Shown: positions 1 through 8,807, counted from the stretch's first letter. The stretch: DNA of 64,000 bases from Betaproteobacteria bacterium (GCA_016720925.1 JADKJR010000004.1:1-64000); one strand, 5' to 3'. Translations and numbers: made by a program. Notes: generated from the sequence alone by a model not told the origin.

Positions 1-201
1 CCTTTGTTCACGGGAGTTTTGTGCCGGCTGGCAGCGGCGAAAATACATAGATGTCTGGAAGACTTTCTTCACTGAACCTGCAAGACAACGATCGATTTTC
101 ATTTGCCAGACAGGTCAATCTGCCGGCGCTGAACGTCCGACCGTTTTCGCAAGAGCCGCTCTGAAAATCTAGATTCATCCCTCCACTTGGCGCAATCACC
201 A

Positions 202-426
202 TTACACCAGCTTGTCTGCATTGGTTTTGATGCCCGGAAACGACGCATTCGGAAAAAAGACACTCTTCGCGGCTTTATCGGCGGCCACACAGAAAGTCAC
301 AACATTGTGATAGTTCTTTTCGCTAAGATGATGCTGCCAGCAGGCATGCGGATCCCTGAGAATTTCAGTGTTTGCACATCCGGCGAGAGCTATGGTTATC
401 AATACCAATACAATTGAGACACGCAC
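202..426 (-). CDS. Small predicted lipoprotein, function unknown
   Basis: The 74-residue product starts with a short charged end, a hydrophobic stretch and a lipobox (LAGC, Cys17), so it is predicted to be a membrane-anchored lipoprotein. The mature part is only about 57 residues and contains two further cysteines. I do not recognise a family. The stop codon overlaps an ATG of a following 64-codon open frame (8-202), which could mean that a longer ancestral protein was interrupted here, but that downstream frame has no recognisable features. The gene is oriented like the neighbouring secreted-protein gene, 154 bases apart. The lipobox is directly visible; everything beyond envelope location is unknown. 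Confidence 0.55.
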   Translation of the reverse strand: MRVSIVLVLITIALAGCANTEILRDPHACWQHHLSEKNYHNVVTFCVAADKAAKSVFFPNASFPGIKTNADKLV

Positions 427-580
427 GATTTTCCCTTTTTTCTTGACGAATCGAAGCTTTGCGCTGCTATATGTAATTCGTTCAAGTCGCTAAATTGGAC
501 TCAATTTGTATGCTTTTGACTGTATGCCTACACTGCGTTTGAAACATCAACCATCCCGCGCTCCCACAAAAATCTCGTCC

Positions 581-1394
581 CTACTTCACCGCGCCTATTC
601 CAGCAACCAATCCCTTAACAGCCACCGCGACATCGCGTGTGACAAGTTGATTGATCAGGCGGACCTTGTCGGCCGACGTCAGTGCGCGCCACGGCTCGCC
701 GATGTCTTGCTCCGCTCGACCGGAACCTGCCATGAAATAGGCAGCCACTTTTTTCTTGCCAAGGATGCGGCAAGAAGGAAAGTCGACCAGCGTGACTTCC
801 ATGAATGCAAATGGGGCAATGAATCCTATGCCTCCCTGGCTTGTTGCACCCGTTTTCGGATCGACAGTATGTGTACTCCAACTGCCATCCAGATAGAAGC
901 CGAGACCTTCAAGCTTGCCTGCGCCATCGTAAGTTCCGTTCGCAAACATGAAGGATGCATCGTCGCGACGTTTGCCGATCAGCACGAGTTTTGTGGCGCC
1001 CTGTTCACGCAACGCATCTTTGATCGCGTCCGGGATTGCCATTGTCTCGCCCTTGACCTCGAAGAGCGTGGCCTGCTTGTCGAATAGCACTTGGCTGCGC
1101 GTACGGAGCGCGGCGACTTCGACCTTCGGTACGGCCTCGCGAATCGCATTTCCTGCCGCCGTCACTGCCGCTTCATCGAATATCGGGTCGGTGATCGGCA
1201 GAGGTTGGTGGATGTTGCTGTCGAGGCGTGTGCCCGTTTGCAACTGCCGGATCACGATATCGAGCTGGTCGCCGATCAACGAAAGAATCGCATAAACCGG
1301 TGTTTCCGCGGGGCGGGGACTGGGCAAATGCATTTTCAGCGACGCCGCCCAAAAGCCCTGAAACAAGTACCACCAACTTTATCCAATGTCGCAT
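581..1394 (-). pseudogene. Secreted hypothetical protein, split by a +1 frameshift
   Basis: A clear signal peptide (MRHWIKLVVLVSGLLGG... ending AFAQ) starts at 1394 on the minus strand, but its frame leaves the coding path after about 30 residues. The long downstream frame, from about 1300 to 581, codes roughly 235 residues that look like a real globular domain with an even composition, and it lacks a signal peptide of its own. Joining the two needs one +1 shift in the GC-rich run near 1300-1330. The domain is unknown to me; it has a stretch IKDALREQGATKLVLIGKRR and a conserved-looking Gly-rich middle. It may be a true pseudogene, or the shift could be a base-calling error. The open downstream frame could also be translated from an internal start as a non-secreted protein, which I think less likely. 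Confidence 0.6.
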
Positions 1395-1699
1395 GTATTT
1401 TCTCTCAAGACAATGCAGTCTGGTCCGTATTCTGTCCCAATTCTGGATTGGCGTAACCTACCTGTTCAGGTAGGAATTGACCAATTGCACAAACTTGTGC
1501 CTTTCCGTTCCTGGCCGAAACGAGCCCTTCGCAAAGTGAATTTAACAGGAGCCTGCCTGCCGCGCTACAAGGATTAATACTCCCACACTTGGGCGGTGTA
1601 AGTGATTGATTGTATTATGACGAGATGGGACGTTTTCACACCTGTCCTGCGTCAGAAATGTCACAAAAAGACGCGGGCCATAAAACTCTTCACCTCTGA
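1395..1699. other. Intergenic region with a perfect palindrome
   Basis: This 305-base gap separates the divergent secreted-protein gene and the tyrosine phosphatase gene, so it should hold promoters for both. The only strong structure is CCTACCTG-TT-CAGGTAGG at 1457-1474, a perfect 8-bp inverted repeat with a 2-base centre and no T-run, more like an operator than a terminator. No coding frame here is convincing. Confidence 0.4.
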
Positions 1700-2218
1700 A
1701 TGTATACGAAAAAAACCAGCGTCATCTTCATTTGCATGGGCAACATCTGCCGCTCTCCCACTGCCGAAGGGGTGTTCCGCAAACTGGTTGGCGAAAGTCC
1801 ACTTGCCGGCAAGATGGAAATCGATTCCGCCGGCACGCTTGGCGCGCACGCCGGTGCAAAGCCGGATCCGCGCGCCATCGCGCTCGCCGCGAGTCGAGGC
1901 TACGAGCTGGAAAAGCTGCGCGCCAGACAGGTGGCGGAGGCGGATTTTTTGAAGTTTGATTACGTGATCGCGATGGATGTGCAGAACTTCCGGCACCTTA
2001 AAGCGGTGTGCCCGCCGGAGCAGGCGCACAAGATCGAGTTGCTGCTGGGATTTTCGCCGGATGCCGGCGCGCTGGAGGTTCCAGACCCGTATTACGGGAG
2101 CGCGGCGGATTTTGAGCATGCGCTCGAGTTGATCGAGCACGGCTGCAAAGGCCTGCTTCGGCATATCACCCATCCGCACGCCGCCCGGCCGAAACCACCA
2201 CGGAAGCACGCAGGCTGA
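1700..2218 (+). CDS. Low-molecular-weight protein-tyrosine phosphatase
   Basis: This 172-residue cytoplasmic enzyme hydrolyses phosphotyrosine in proteins or low-molecular-weight phosphate esters. The family signature is at the N-terminus: the P-loop CMGNICRSPTAEG (C-x5-R-S) at about residues 12-24, with Cys as nucleophile and Arg for phosphate binding. The general-acid loop DPYYG lies at about residues 130-134. Length is typical, with a slightly long basic and proline-rich C-terminal tail. The ATG at 1700 is chosen because it precedes the P-loop by the usual distance. The marC gene follows only two bases after the stop, so the two are probably cotranscribed. There is no neighbouring exopolysaccharide cluster, so a Wzb-type role is not indicated here; a general LMW-PTP function is a safer call. 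Confidence 0.9.
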   Translation: MYTKKTSVIFICMGNICRSPTAEGVFRKLVGESPLAGKMEIDSAGTLGAHAGAKPDPRAIALAASRGYELEKLRARQVAEADFLKFDYVIAMDVQNFRHLKAVCPPEQAHKIELLLGFSPDAGALEVPDPYYGSAADFEHALELIEHGCKGLLRHITHPHAARPKPPRKHAG

Positions 2219-2220
2219 TC

Positions 2221-2889
2221 ATGGAAGGACTGTTGTCGCTCGCCGCGTACGTCAAGATTTTTGTGGCGATGATCGTCATCGTCAATCCGCTCGGCATCAT
2301 GCCGGTGTTCGTGGCGATGACGGCTTCGCAGAATGATTTCCAGCGCAAGACCATCGCGCGCATCGCCGCGATCACCGTCGCCGCGACGCTGTTGATCTCC
2401 GCGCTGCTGGGCGAACGCGTGCTGGCAGGTTTCGGTATTTCGCTGGCGAGCTTCAAGGTCGGCGGGGCCATCCTCATTCTGCTGAATGCGGTAGCGATGA
2501 TGCAGGCGATGCCGGCGCGCGACAAGCAAACACCCGAGGAAGCACTCGAGGCCGAGGACAAGGCCAGCATTGCCGTGGTGCCGCTGGGGATTCCGCTGCT
2601 GGCGGGACCGGGTGCGATGTCGACCATCATCATTTACGCCAGCGAAAAGAAATCGGCATTGCACTTGTTGGCGGTGGCCGCCGTGGCCATCGGCGTTGCG
2701 CTGGCGACGTGGCTGGCGTTGCGTTTGGCCATTCGTATTGGCCGCCGCATGAGTACCACGACTGTCAACGTTGCCACACGCATTATGGGCTTGTTGCTGG
2801 CCGCGCTGGCTGTGGAGATTTTCGCGGGCGGCATCGTTGAGTTGATTCCTGCATTGGGCGCGCCGGATTTATTTCGATATGGAAAATGA
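2221..2889 (+). CDS. MarC/UPF0056 family integral membrane protein
   Basis: This 222-residue protein is very hydrophobic with about six membrane segments, the layout of the MarC (UPF0056) family in the inner membrane. Family features visible are the early IVNPLGIMPVFVAMT segment at about residues 20-34 and the central PLGIPLLAGPGAMSTII segment at about 118-134, which form the internal repeat of this fold. The biochemical role is not established; the old link to multiple antibiotic resistance in Escherichia coli was not upheld. It starts two bases after the phosphatase gene and its end overlaps or abuts the next gene, so the three genes look like one transcription unit. The call of family is firm; the substrate is unknown. 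Confidence 0.9.
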   Translation: MEGLLSLAAYVKIFVAMIVIVNPLGIMPVFVAMTASQNDFQRKTIARIAAITVAATLLISALLGERVLAGFGISLASFKVGGAILILLNAVAMMQAMPARDKQTPEEALEAEDKASIAVVPLGIPLLAGPGAMSTIIIYASEKKSALHLLAVAAVAIGVALATWLALRLAIRIGRRMSTTTVNVATRIMGLLLAALAVEIFAGGIVELIPALGAPDLFRYGK

Positions 2890-2890
2890 C

Positions 2891-3475
2891 ATGAACGCAA
2901 ACACAAAACCCATCAGCCGATATCCCATTCCCGCATTAAGTGACCTTCCCGCCGACCTGCGTGAACGCATCGAAAAGGTCCAGGAAAAAGCTGGCTTTGT
3001 GCCGAATGTGTTTCTGGCGCTTGCGCATCGGCCGGATGAATGCCGGGCATTTTTCATGTATCACGATGCCTTGATGTTGAAGGAGGGCGCGCTGACCAAG
3101 GCGGAGCGCGAGATGATTGTGGTCGCCACCAGCGCGGCCAATCACTGCATCTATTGCATCGTCGCTCACGGCGCGATCCTGCGCATCTACGCAAAGAATC
3201 CGCTGATCGCCGATCAGGTTGCGGCAAATTACTTGAAGGCCGACCTGAGCGCCCGGCAGAAGGCGATGCTGGATTTCGCCGTGAAGGTCGCAACAGAAAG
3301 CCACCGGATTGCCGACGCCGATTTTGCGGCGCTGCACGCGCATGGCTTCAACGACGAGGACGTGTGGGATATCGGCGCGATCGCCGCGTTTTTCGCGCTG
3401 TCGAACCGCATGGCCAATCTCACCGGCATGCGCGCGAACGATGAGTTTTATCCGATGGGGCGGAAGCTTTCATAG
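2891..3475 (+). CDS. Peroxidase-related protein, AhpD/carboxymuconolactone decarboxylase fold
   Basis: The roughly 194-residue product belongs to the uncharacterised peroxidase-related branch of the AhpD/CMD-like family. The CxxC-containing motif CIYCIVAHGA at about residues 82-91 provides the redox cysteine pair and the downstream histidine found in AhpD-like alkylhydroperoxidases. Near the C-terminus is the usual helical segment with NRMANLTGM. I prefer the ATG at 2891 because GGAAAA lies about 8 bases upstream; an in-frame ATG at 2879 would overlap marC by 11 bases. It is the last gene of a phosphatase-marC-peroxidase run. A role in removing peroxides or other reactive compounds in the cytoplasm is inferred from the family; the substrate cannot be seen. 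Confidence 0.85.
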   Translation: MNANTKPISRYPIPALSDLPADLRERIEKVQEKAGFVPNVFLALAHRPDECRAFFMYHDALMLKEGALTKAEREMIVVATSAANHCIYCIVAHGAILRIYAKNPLIADQVAANYLKADLSARQKAMLDFAVKVATESHRIADADFAALHAHGFNDEDVWDIGAIAAFFALSNRMANLTGMRANDEFYPMGRKLS

Positions 3476-3482
3476 CACTACG

Positions 3483-3553
3483 AAACGAAGATCGCCATTT
3501 GGCGGGGGTGTCAAGACGTTTTCGCCCGGAAGGCCGCGCCAGTGCTTGAGTTT
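3483..3553 (+). repeat. Degenerate copy of the 66-bp palindromic repeat
   Basis: The right end (CCGCGCCAGTGCTTGAGTTT, 3534-3553) matches the right arm of the copy at 26936-27001 in 19 of 20 positions. The left part, starting with AAAC at 3483, is diverged and the element is 71 rather than 66 bases. It lies in the convergent gap between the peroxidase-like gene and the isomerase gene, that is at two 3' ends. Confidence 0.5.
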
Positions 3554-3560
3554 GTGTCGC

Positions 3561-4172
3561 CTAGAATCCGCCCGTCGCCAGCCATGCATCAAGTTGATCC
3601 AGCCTGTCGTTCCCCCAGAATGGCTCGCCATCGACGATGAAATACGGCGAGCCAAATACGCCTTTGGCCAACGCGGCATCAACTTCATTCTTCAATCGTT
3701 CCTTGACGGTGGGGTCGGACAAGGCGGCCAGCACCTGCGCGCGATCTTCGCCGAGGGACGCAGCAATATCCGCGACTTTTTCCGCTGAGGAAATATCGAT
3801 GCCCTGCGCGAAGTAAGTGGCGTAGCAGGCCATCGCGAATTGATGCGCCTTCACTGGATCACGATCATTGAGCCAGTAGAAGGCGCGCGCGGCATTCTGC
3901 GTGCCGATGGGAAATATTTCTGGATGTTTGTACGGAATTTTCATGAAACGCGCCGTGCGCGGGATGTCGCGACTGGCATAGGGCCCCTTGAGGGGAATGC
4001 CGAGCAGCGGTGCGGTACCCGCGGCCTTGAACATGGGGCCAAGCAGAATGGGACGCCAGTTCACGCGCCGCTGGTGGTGCGCGGCCAGTGCGTTGATGCG
4101 GGTTGCGGCGAGGTAGCCATAGGGGGAGGAGAAATCGAAATAAAAATCTATTGGCGTTTTGGTGTCGGGCAT
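3561..4172 (-). CDS. 2-hydroxychromene-2-carboxylate isomerase / DsbA-like thioredoxin-fold protein
   Basis: The 203-residue protein has the GST-kappa/DsbA-like fold of 2-hydroxychromene-2-carboxylate isomerases. Typical signs are the start IDFYFDFSSPYGYLAATRI, with the Ser-Pro-Tyr replacing a CxxC redox pair, the motif WRPILLGPMFKAAG, and the C-terminal GVFGSPYFIVDGEPFWGNDRL. Without cysteines at the DsbA active site it is probably a glutathione-dependent isomerase rather than a disulfide oxidase. The start at 4172 is supported by a strong GGAGGA ribosome site six to eleven bases upstream; a longer frame to 4307 would run through the rne terminator hairpin. No naphthalene or aromatic catabolism genes are nearby, so the true substrate is open. 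It is transcribed in the same direction as rne, behind that terminator. Confidence 0.85.
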   Translation of the reverse strand: MPDTKTPIDFYFDFSSPYGYLAATRINALAAHHQRRVNWRPILLGPMFKAAGTAPLLGIPLKGPYASRDIPRTARFMKIPYKHPEIFPIGTQNAARAFYWLNDRDPVKAHQFAMACYATYFAQGIDISSAEKVADIAASLGEDRAQVLAALSDPTVKERLKNEVDAALAKGVFGSPYFIVDGEPFWGNDRLDQLDAWLATGGF

Positions 4173-4210
4173 ATGTCCTCCGTTTGAATAATCATAATCG
4201 AATCTCCAAA

Positions 4211-4245
4211 AGAAAAAACCCTGTCCGCGGGGACAGGGTTTTTCG
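4211..4245 (-). terminator. Rho-independent terminator of rne
   Basis: An 11-bp perfect stem (AAACCCTGTCC at 4216-4226 paired with GGACAGGGTTT at 4231-4241) encloses a GCGG loop. Read on the minus strand it is followed by a T-rich tail, 20 bases after the rne stop. It can also fold in the plus direction with a shorter T-run. Confidence 0.85.
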
Positions 4246-4260
4246 GCATGCATTCGAAAT

Positions 4261-7083
4261 TTACGGCGTTGTTTGTTCGGGTTTGCTGACCGGCTGCGTT
4301 TCGACAAACACCAGCGGTTCCGTTACCGTGTCGCGCGGCTTGCGCGGTCGCGGTGTGCGGCGGCGCGGTGCTTCTTCCTCCGCCGCCGGCAGCATGCTTT
4401 GCACTTTGTCCGCGGCGGTCTCGATAAACACCAGCGGCGCACTTTCTGCGCTGCTGTTCTGGCGTGGTCGTTGGCGCGCCTGACGCGGCGCAGAAGGTTG
4501 TTCGTCCGCAATCTGATCGACTGGCGCGGCAATGACCGGCGCAAATGCGGGTGCCGGCGCTTGCTGCGGAGCGAGGATGGCTGGCGAAGGCTGCGCTGGC
4601 TCGACAGCGGCGACGACCACAGGTGGTAATGGAGGTGTGGATCGTTCCATTGGCACATCAACAGAAGGGGGCAATGCCGCCGGGACGGATTCCTGCACCA
4701 TTATCGCTGTTGCAACCGATGCCGACACCGCGGCAGCTGGCACAACGTCAAATTTACCTGCTGCCTGGGGTGCGGCAAGCATAGCCGAGCTGGTTTGCGC
4801 TGCTTCTGCTCCAGTCACCGCGGGCATGGCTTGCGAATCGCCAGGTTGAACATTCGGTTGCGCGCCTGGTTGTGCATTTGCCTGCGTTGTACTTCCACGC
4901 TCTTCCCGGCCTTCGCGTCCATCGCGTCCGCCACGGCCACCGCGACCACGACGCCGGCGTCCACGACCTTCACCTTCTTCAGCGCCTTCAACGGGACGGG
5001 CTTCCAATGCCGGCTTGGCAGGTTGCTGCTGACGCGGTTTTTGCGTTGCTGCTTCCGGCGTGCGTGGCTCTTTTGAATCGACGGGTGATTCATTGCGCGC
5101 GTCGCGACGTGGCTCGTTTGGTTTGCGGCCATCGCTGCGGGGCGGACGATCGCCACGATCCTGTTGCCCGGCCGCTTGATTTGGCCCGCGGTCCTTGCGC
5201 TCGCCACGGTCGCTACGCTTGCGGTCACCGTCGCCGCTGCCGCCACGACCACCGCGTCCGCCGCGGTCATTGCGTTCACTTCGCTCCCCACGGTCATTGC
5301 GTCCTTCACGTTTTGCCGGACGCGTCTCGGCGATCGGTTGCGGCGCTGGTGCGGGTTCCGCATCAAACATGCTCATGAAGCGTTTCCACAAAGACGGTGC
5401 GGCGGCCGCTGCGGGTTGGACGGTGGCGTTTGCGCGATGGCGCTCGGGCAACGGGTCCGCGGCCATTGGTGCCGGCTGCGATGGCGTAATGCCCTTGACC
5501 AGCGGCTCCGGGCGGCTTGGCTTGGCTTCGACCTCGGCGGCCTTTGCGGCCACTTCTTCGACCGGGCGATTGACCATCTCGTAGCTTGGCGTTGCCAGAT
5601 CCAGTTTCTCCGAATCACTACGCAGACGCTCCATCTCGTAGTTCGGTGTTTCCAGATGGATGTTGGGGATCAGCAGAACGTTGACCTTGAAACGCATCTC
5701 GATCTGGTGAATGTCCTGGCGCTTCTCATTCAGCAGAAAGGTGGCAACGTCGACCGGCACCTGGGCGTGTACCGCGCCGGTGCCTTCCTTCATGGCCTCT
5801 TCCTGGATGATGCGCAAGATGTGCAGCGCCGACGACGCGGTATCGCGGATATGGCCGAGACCATGACAACGCGGGCAGGGAATGTATGACGATTCCGACA
5901 GCGCCGGTTGCAGGCGCTGGCGCGAGAGTTCGAGCAGACCAAAGCGCGAGATCTTGCCGGTCTGGACGCGCGCGCGGTCGTGATGCAAGGCATCACGCAA
6001 ACGGTTTTCCACTTCGCGCTGGTTCTTGGTTGACTCCATGTCGATGAAGTCGATGACCACCAGTCCACCGAGGTCGCGCAGGCGCAACTGGCGGGCAATT
6101 TCGTCGGCCGCTTCGCAATTGGTGCGGAACGCGGTCTCTTCGATATCGTGGCCCTTGGTGGCGCGCGCCGAGTTGACGTCGATCGACACCAATGCTTCGG
6201 TGTGGTCGATGATGATGGCGCCGCCCGATGGCAGCGTGACATCGCGGCGATACGCGGTTTCAATCTGGTGCTCAATCTGGAAGCGCGAGAACAGGGGAAC
6301 GTCGTCATGATACAGCTTGACCTTGCCGACGTTGGCCGGCATTACGGTCGACATGAACGACTGCGCCTGTTCGAAAATTTCTGGCGTGTCGATGAGGATT
6401 TCACCGATGTCCGGCTGGAACAGGTCGCGGATCGCGCGAACGACGAGACTCGATTCGAGGTAGATCAGTTCCGGGCCTTTGACTTCCTTGGCTGCGCCCT
6501 CGATGGCTTCCCACAATTGAATCAGGTAATTCATGTCCCACTTGAGCTCTTCCGCGTTGCGGCCGATGCCGGCGGTGCGGGCAATGACGCTCATGCCTTC
6601 GGGGATCTCAAGTTGATCGAGCGTTTCGCGCAATTCCGTGCGGTCTTCACCTTCGACCCGGCGCGAGACGCCGCCGCCGCGCGGGTTGTTGGGCATCAGT
6701 ACCAGATAGCGGCCCGCAAGCGAAATATAGGTCGTCAGTGCCGCGCCCTTGTTGCCACGCTCATCTTTTTCCACCTGAACCAGAATCTCGTTGCCGACCT
6801 TGAGGTTCTGCGCGATTCGGGCACGCGTACCTTCGCCGCTTTCGCCCTGCACATATTCGCGGGTCAATTCCTTGAAGGGCAAAAAGCCGTGGCGTTCACC
6901 GCCGTAGTCGACAAAAATTGCTTCGAGGGAGGGTTCGACACGCGTGACGACCGCCTTGTAGATGTTGCTTTTCTTCTGCTCCTGGCCAGCGTGTTCGATA
7001 TCCAGATCGATGAGCTTTTGCCCGTCGACGATGGCAACCCGAAGCTCTTCGGCCTGGGTTGCGTTAAATAGCATGCGTTTCAT
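4261..7083 (-). CDS. rne: Ribonuclease E
   Basis: The 940-residue endoribonuclease initiates mRNA decay and processes rRNA and tRNA precursors at the inner membrane. The N-terminal half (about 1-510) is the conserved catalytic part: start MKRMLFNATQ, an S1 RNA-binding domain at about 39-120, the Mg-binding aspartates in VSIDVNSARATKG (about 301) and VVIDFIDME (about 344), and the zinc-link CPRCHGLG at about 401. The C-terminal half is low-complexity, with arginine- and glycine-rich tracts (about 620-740) typical of RNA-binding scaffold regions, then an Ala/Pro-rich part and a basic PRRRTPRPRKPRD stretch near the end. ATG 7083 is chosen because of GGAAGAACT just upstream; a 13-codon longer frame is less likely. 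It is divergent from rluC, the usual arrangement in proteobacteria. Confidence 0.97.
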   Translation of the reverse strand: MKRMLFNATQAEELRVAIVDGQKLIDLDIEHAGQEQKKSNIYKAVVTRVEPSLEAIFVDYGGERHGFLPFKELTREYVQGESGEGTRARIAQNLKVGNEILVQVEKDERGNKGAALTTYISLAGRYLVLMPNNPRGGGVSRRVEGEDRTELRETLDQLEIPEGMSVIARTAGIGRNAEELKWDMNYLIQLWEAIEGAAKEVKGPELIYLESSLVVRAIRDLFQPDIGEILIDTPEIFEQAQSFMSTVMPANVGKVKLYHDDVPLFSRFQIEHQIETAYRRDVTLPSGGAIIIDHTEALVSIDVNSARATKGHDIEETAFRTNCEAADEIARQLRLRDLGGLVVIDFIDMESTKNQREVENRLRDALHHDRARVQTGKISRFGLLELSRQRLQPALSESSYIPCPRCHGLGHIRDTASSALHILRIIQEEAMKEGTGAVHAQVPVDVATFLLNEKRQDIHQIEMRFKVNVLLIPNIHLETPNYEMERLRSDSEKLDLATPSYEMVNRPVEEVAAKAAEVEAKPSRPEPLVKGITPSQPAPMAADPLPERHRANATVQPAAAAAPSLWKRFMSMFDAEPAPAPQPIAETRPAKREGRNDRGERSERNDRGGRGGRGGSGDGDRKRSDRGERKDRGPNQAAGQQDRGDRPPRSDGRKPNEPRRDARNESPVDSKEPRTPEAATQKPRQQQPAKPALEARPVEGAEEGEGRGRRRRGRGGRGGRDGREGREERGSTTQANAQPGAQPNVQPGDSQAMPAVTGAEAAQTSSAMLAAPQAAGKFDVVPAAAVSASVATAIMVQESVPAALPPSVDVPMERSTPPLPPVVVAAVEPAQPSPAILAPQQAPAPAFAPVIAAPVDQIADEQPSAPRQARQRPRQNSSAESAPLVFIETAADKVQSMLPAAEEEAPRRRTPRPRKPRDTVTEPLVFVETQPVSKPEQTTP

Positions 7084-7763
7084 AGTTCTTCCTCGATTGC
7101 TTATAGCGCGCTTATTCAGCAAACGAGCGGAGGAAGATGAACAAAACGGGACGCGCCACCCGTGAAGAGCGGGGCGCTCAGTCGGCGACGAGAGCTACTG
7201 GCGCGCGGCTTGCATGAAACGGCCAGACTCACCCGCTGCGATCAATGGATCGAGCGGCATCAGATATTGATTGAGGTGATGTCCAGATTTCATGAGGAGC
7301 GTGCGTTGCGTCGACTGTTTTGTGTTTCGGCTTGCGGATGCAATGTTCCGCCGCAAGCTGCGAAGTACCCGTGGTGATTTGCCCGCGATGTTTTGTACTG
7401 CACCGCGAAACCACCGAATTGTTCATCTTCACGCCACCCGGTGCTGCTATCCGCTTCGCGGACGGTGCGCGTAAATCGTTTAGTATCGCTACTTGTTTGG
7501 CCCAATGAAATTGAGGCCGGCGGTGAGCAAAAAACGACCGCCCGTTTTCCGTTTGCGGCAGGGCTTGGCTTGCGCTGGCAGTAGGTCTTGGGAACTGCGC
7601 GGGAAAGCGAAACGTCCGGCGAAACGGTGATTCGGCACGACATCCTCAAGTTGCGGTCAGCGGCTTTTTTCAGGCTTTTGGCCTGAGGCGCGGATGACTG
7701 GCAGATTCCCTGCAACTGGTTGGGACTCGCTTCAAAATCAACGAGATATGAGTATAACCTAAC
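7084..7763. other. Long divergent intergenic region between rne and rluC
   Basis: This 680-base gap has no convincing gene. It must contain the rne leader on the minus strand; long autoregulatory leaders are known for enterobacterial rne, and a similar role here is an inference. A TATACT box (minus strand, 7755-7750) preceded at about 18 bases by TTTCCG is a possible promoter for a very long rne leader, but I cannot confirm it. Several open frames are low quality. Confidence 0.4.
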
Positions 7764-8807
7764 ATGCCGCATCGCGGAAAAGATTCTCCAGCGGGAAAGC
7801 CGGGCAACGTTGAGGCAATGGCTGCCGCCGCCAGTTTTGTCACGGTCGACGAGAGTTCTGCGGGGCAGCGCCTCGATAATTTCCTCGCAACGCACTTGAA
7901 AGGCGTCCCCAAGAGTCACGTTTACCGCATCGTGCGCTCCGGCGAAGTGCGGGTAAACAAGGGGAGGGTCGATGCCGCATACCGACTGGAACAAGATGAC
8001 GTGGTGCGGATTCCGCCGGTGCGAATTGCGGAAAAATCACAAAACCCCAGCATTGAGGCGGCTTCGCGAGCATTTTCGGCCGGAAAGTCAGGAAATACGC
8101 GGGGCTTGACGTTGGATGTTCTGTTTGAAGACGATGCGCTGCTGGCCATCAATAAACCGGCTGGCATGGCGGTGCATGGTGGCAGCGGCATCAGTTTTGG
8201 CGTGATCGAGGGCCTGCGCGCGATGCGGCCCGAGGCCAAATTCCTGGAGCTGGTTCATCGCATCGACCGTGAGACATCGGGTGTATTGCTGATTGCCAAG
8301 AAACGCAGCGCGCTTACGGCCATGCATGCGATGTTGCGCGGCGAATCCGCCCAACGCATCGAAAAACACTATTTCGCGCTGGTAAAGGGAAATTGGCTGG
8401 ATGAGCGCCGGCATATTCGCACCAAGCTCGCCAAATATGTGACGGCGGGCGGCGAACGGCGTGTCTCGGTGGATGAAGATGATGGCCAGGAGTCTCACAC
8501 CATCGTAACTCGCGTGGAGAAATTGACTGGTGCAACGTTGCTGGATTGCCAGATCATGACGGGCCGCACTCACCAGATACGTGTGCATCTGGGTTCTACG
8601 GGTTTTCCGATCATCGGCGATGACAAGTACGGCGATTTCACACTTAACAAACACGTCGCCGCGATCAAGCATGGCGGTTTGAAACGAATGTTCCTGCACG
8701 CGCGCCGCATGGCATTTCCCCATCCGCTGTCGGGCGAGAAAACGACCATTGAGGCGCCATTGTCCGCGGACCTTGAAAAGTACCTCAATTACCTGCGGCA
8801 AACCTGA
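7764..8807 (+). CDS. rluC: Ribosomal large subunit pseudouridine synthase C
   Basis: The enzyme converts specific uridines of 23S rRNA (955, 2504 and 2580 in Escherichia coli) to pseudouridine. An S4 RNA-binding domain lies at about residues 28-90 (QRLDNFLATHL, SGEVRVNKGR), and the RluA-type catalytic domain follows, with the catalytic aspartate in HRIDRETSG at about residue 165 and the substrate-binding GRTHQIRVH. ATG 7764 has no clear ribosome site; ATG 7818, preceded by GAGG very close to the codon, is an alternative start. A 22-codon segment (8042-8107) between the S4 and catalytic domains resembles the dispersed palindromic repeat of this window and is not expected in the family. The HAD gene overlaps its stop, so rluC heads a four-gene run to sppA. 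Confidence 0.95.
   Translation: MPHRGKDSPAGKPGNVEAMAAAASFVTVDESSAGQRLDNFLATHLKGVPKSHVYRIVRSGEVRVNKGRVDAAYRLEQDDVVRIPPVRIAEKSQNPSIEAASRAFSAGKSGNTRGLTLDVLFEDDALLAINKPAGMAVHGGSGISFGVIEGLRAMRPEAKFLELVHRIDRETSGVLLIAKKRSALTAMHAMLRGESAQRIEKHYFALVKGNWLDERRHIRTKLAKYVTAGGERRVSVDEDDGQESHTIVTRVEKLTGATLLDCQIMTGRTHQIRVHLGSTGFPIIGDDKYGDFTLNKHVAAIKHGGLKRMFLHARRMAFPHPLSGEKTTIEAPLSADLEKYLNYLRQT
8042..8107 (-). repeat. Probable degenerate in-frame copy of the 66-bp palindromic repeat inside rluC
   Basis: Read against the reverse complement of the copy at 26936-27001, this segment has exactly the same length (66 bases) and matches at about 16 of the first 20 positions and most of the central TTTT-GGCC-GGAAAG part; the last third is diverged. 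It falls between the S4 and catalytic domains of RluC and keeps the reading frame because 66 is a multiple of three. Confidence 0.4.

Noticed and set aside
8..202. 64-codon minus-strand frame following the lipoprotein stop
   Set aside because: It starts with an ATG overlapping the lipoprotein stop, but it has no domain, no ribosome site and an unconvincing composition.
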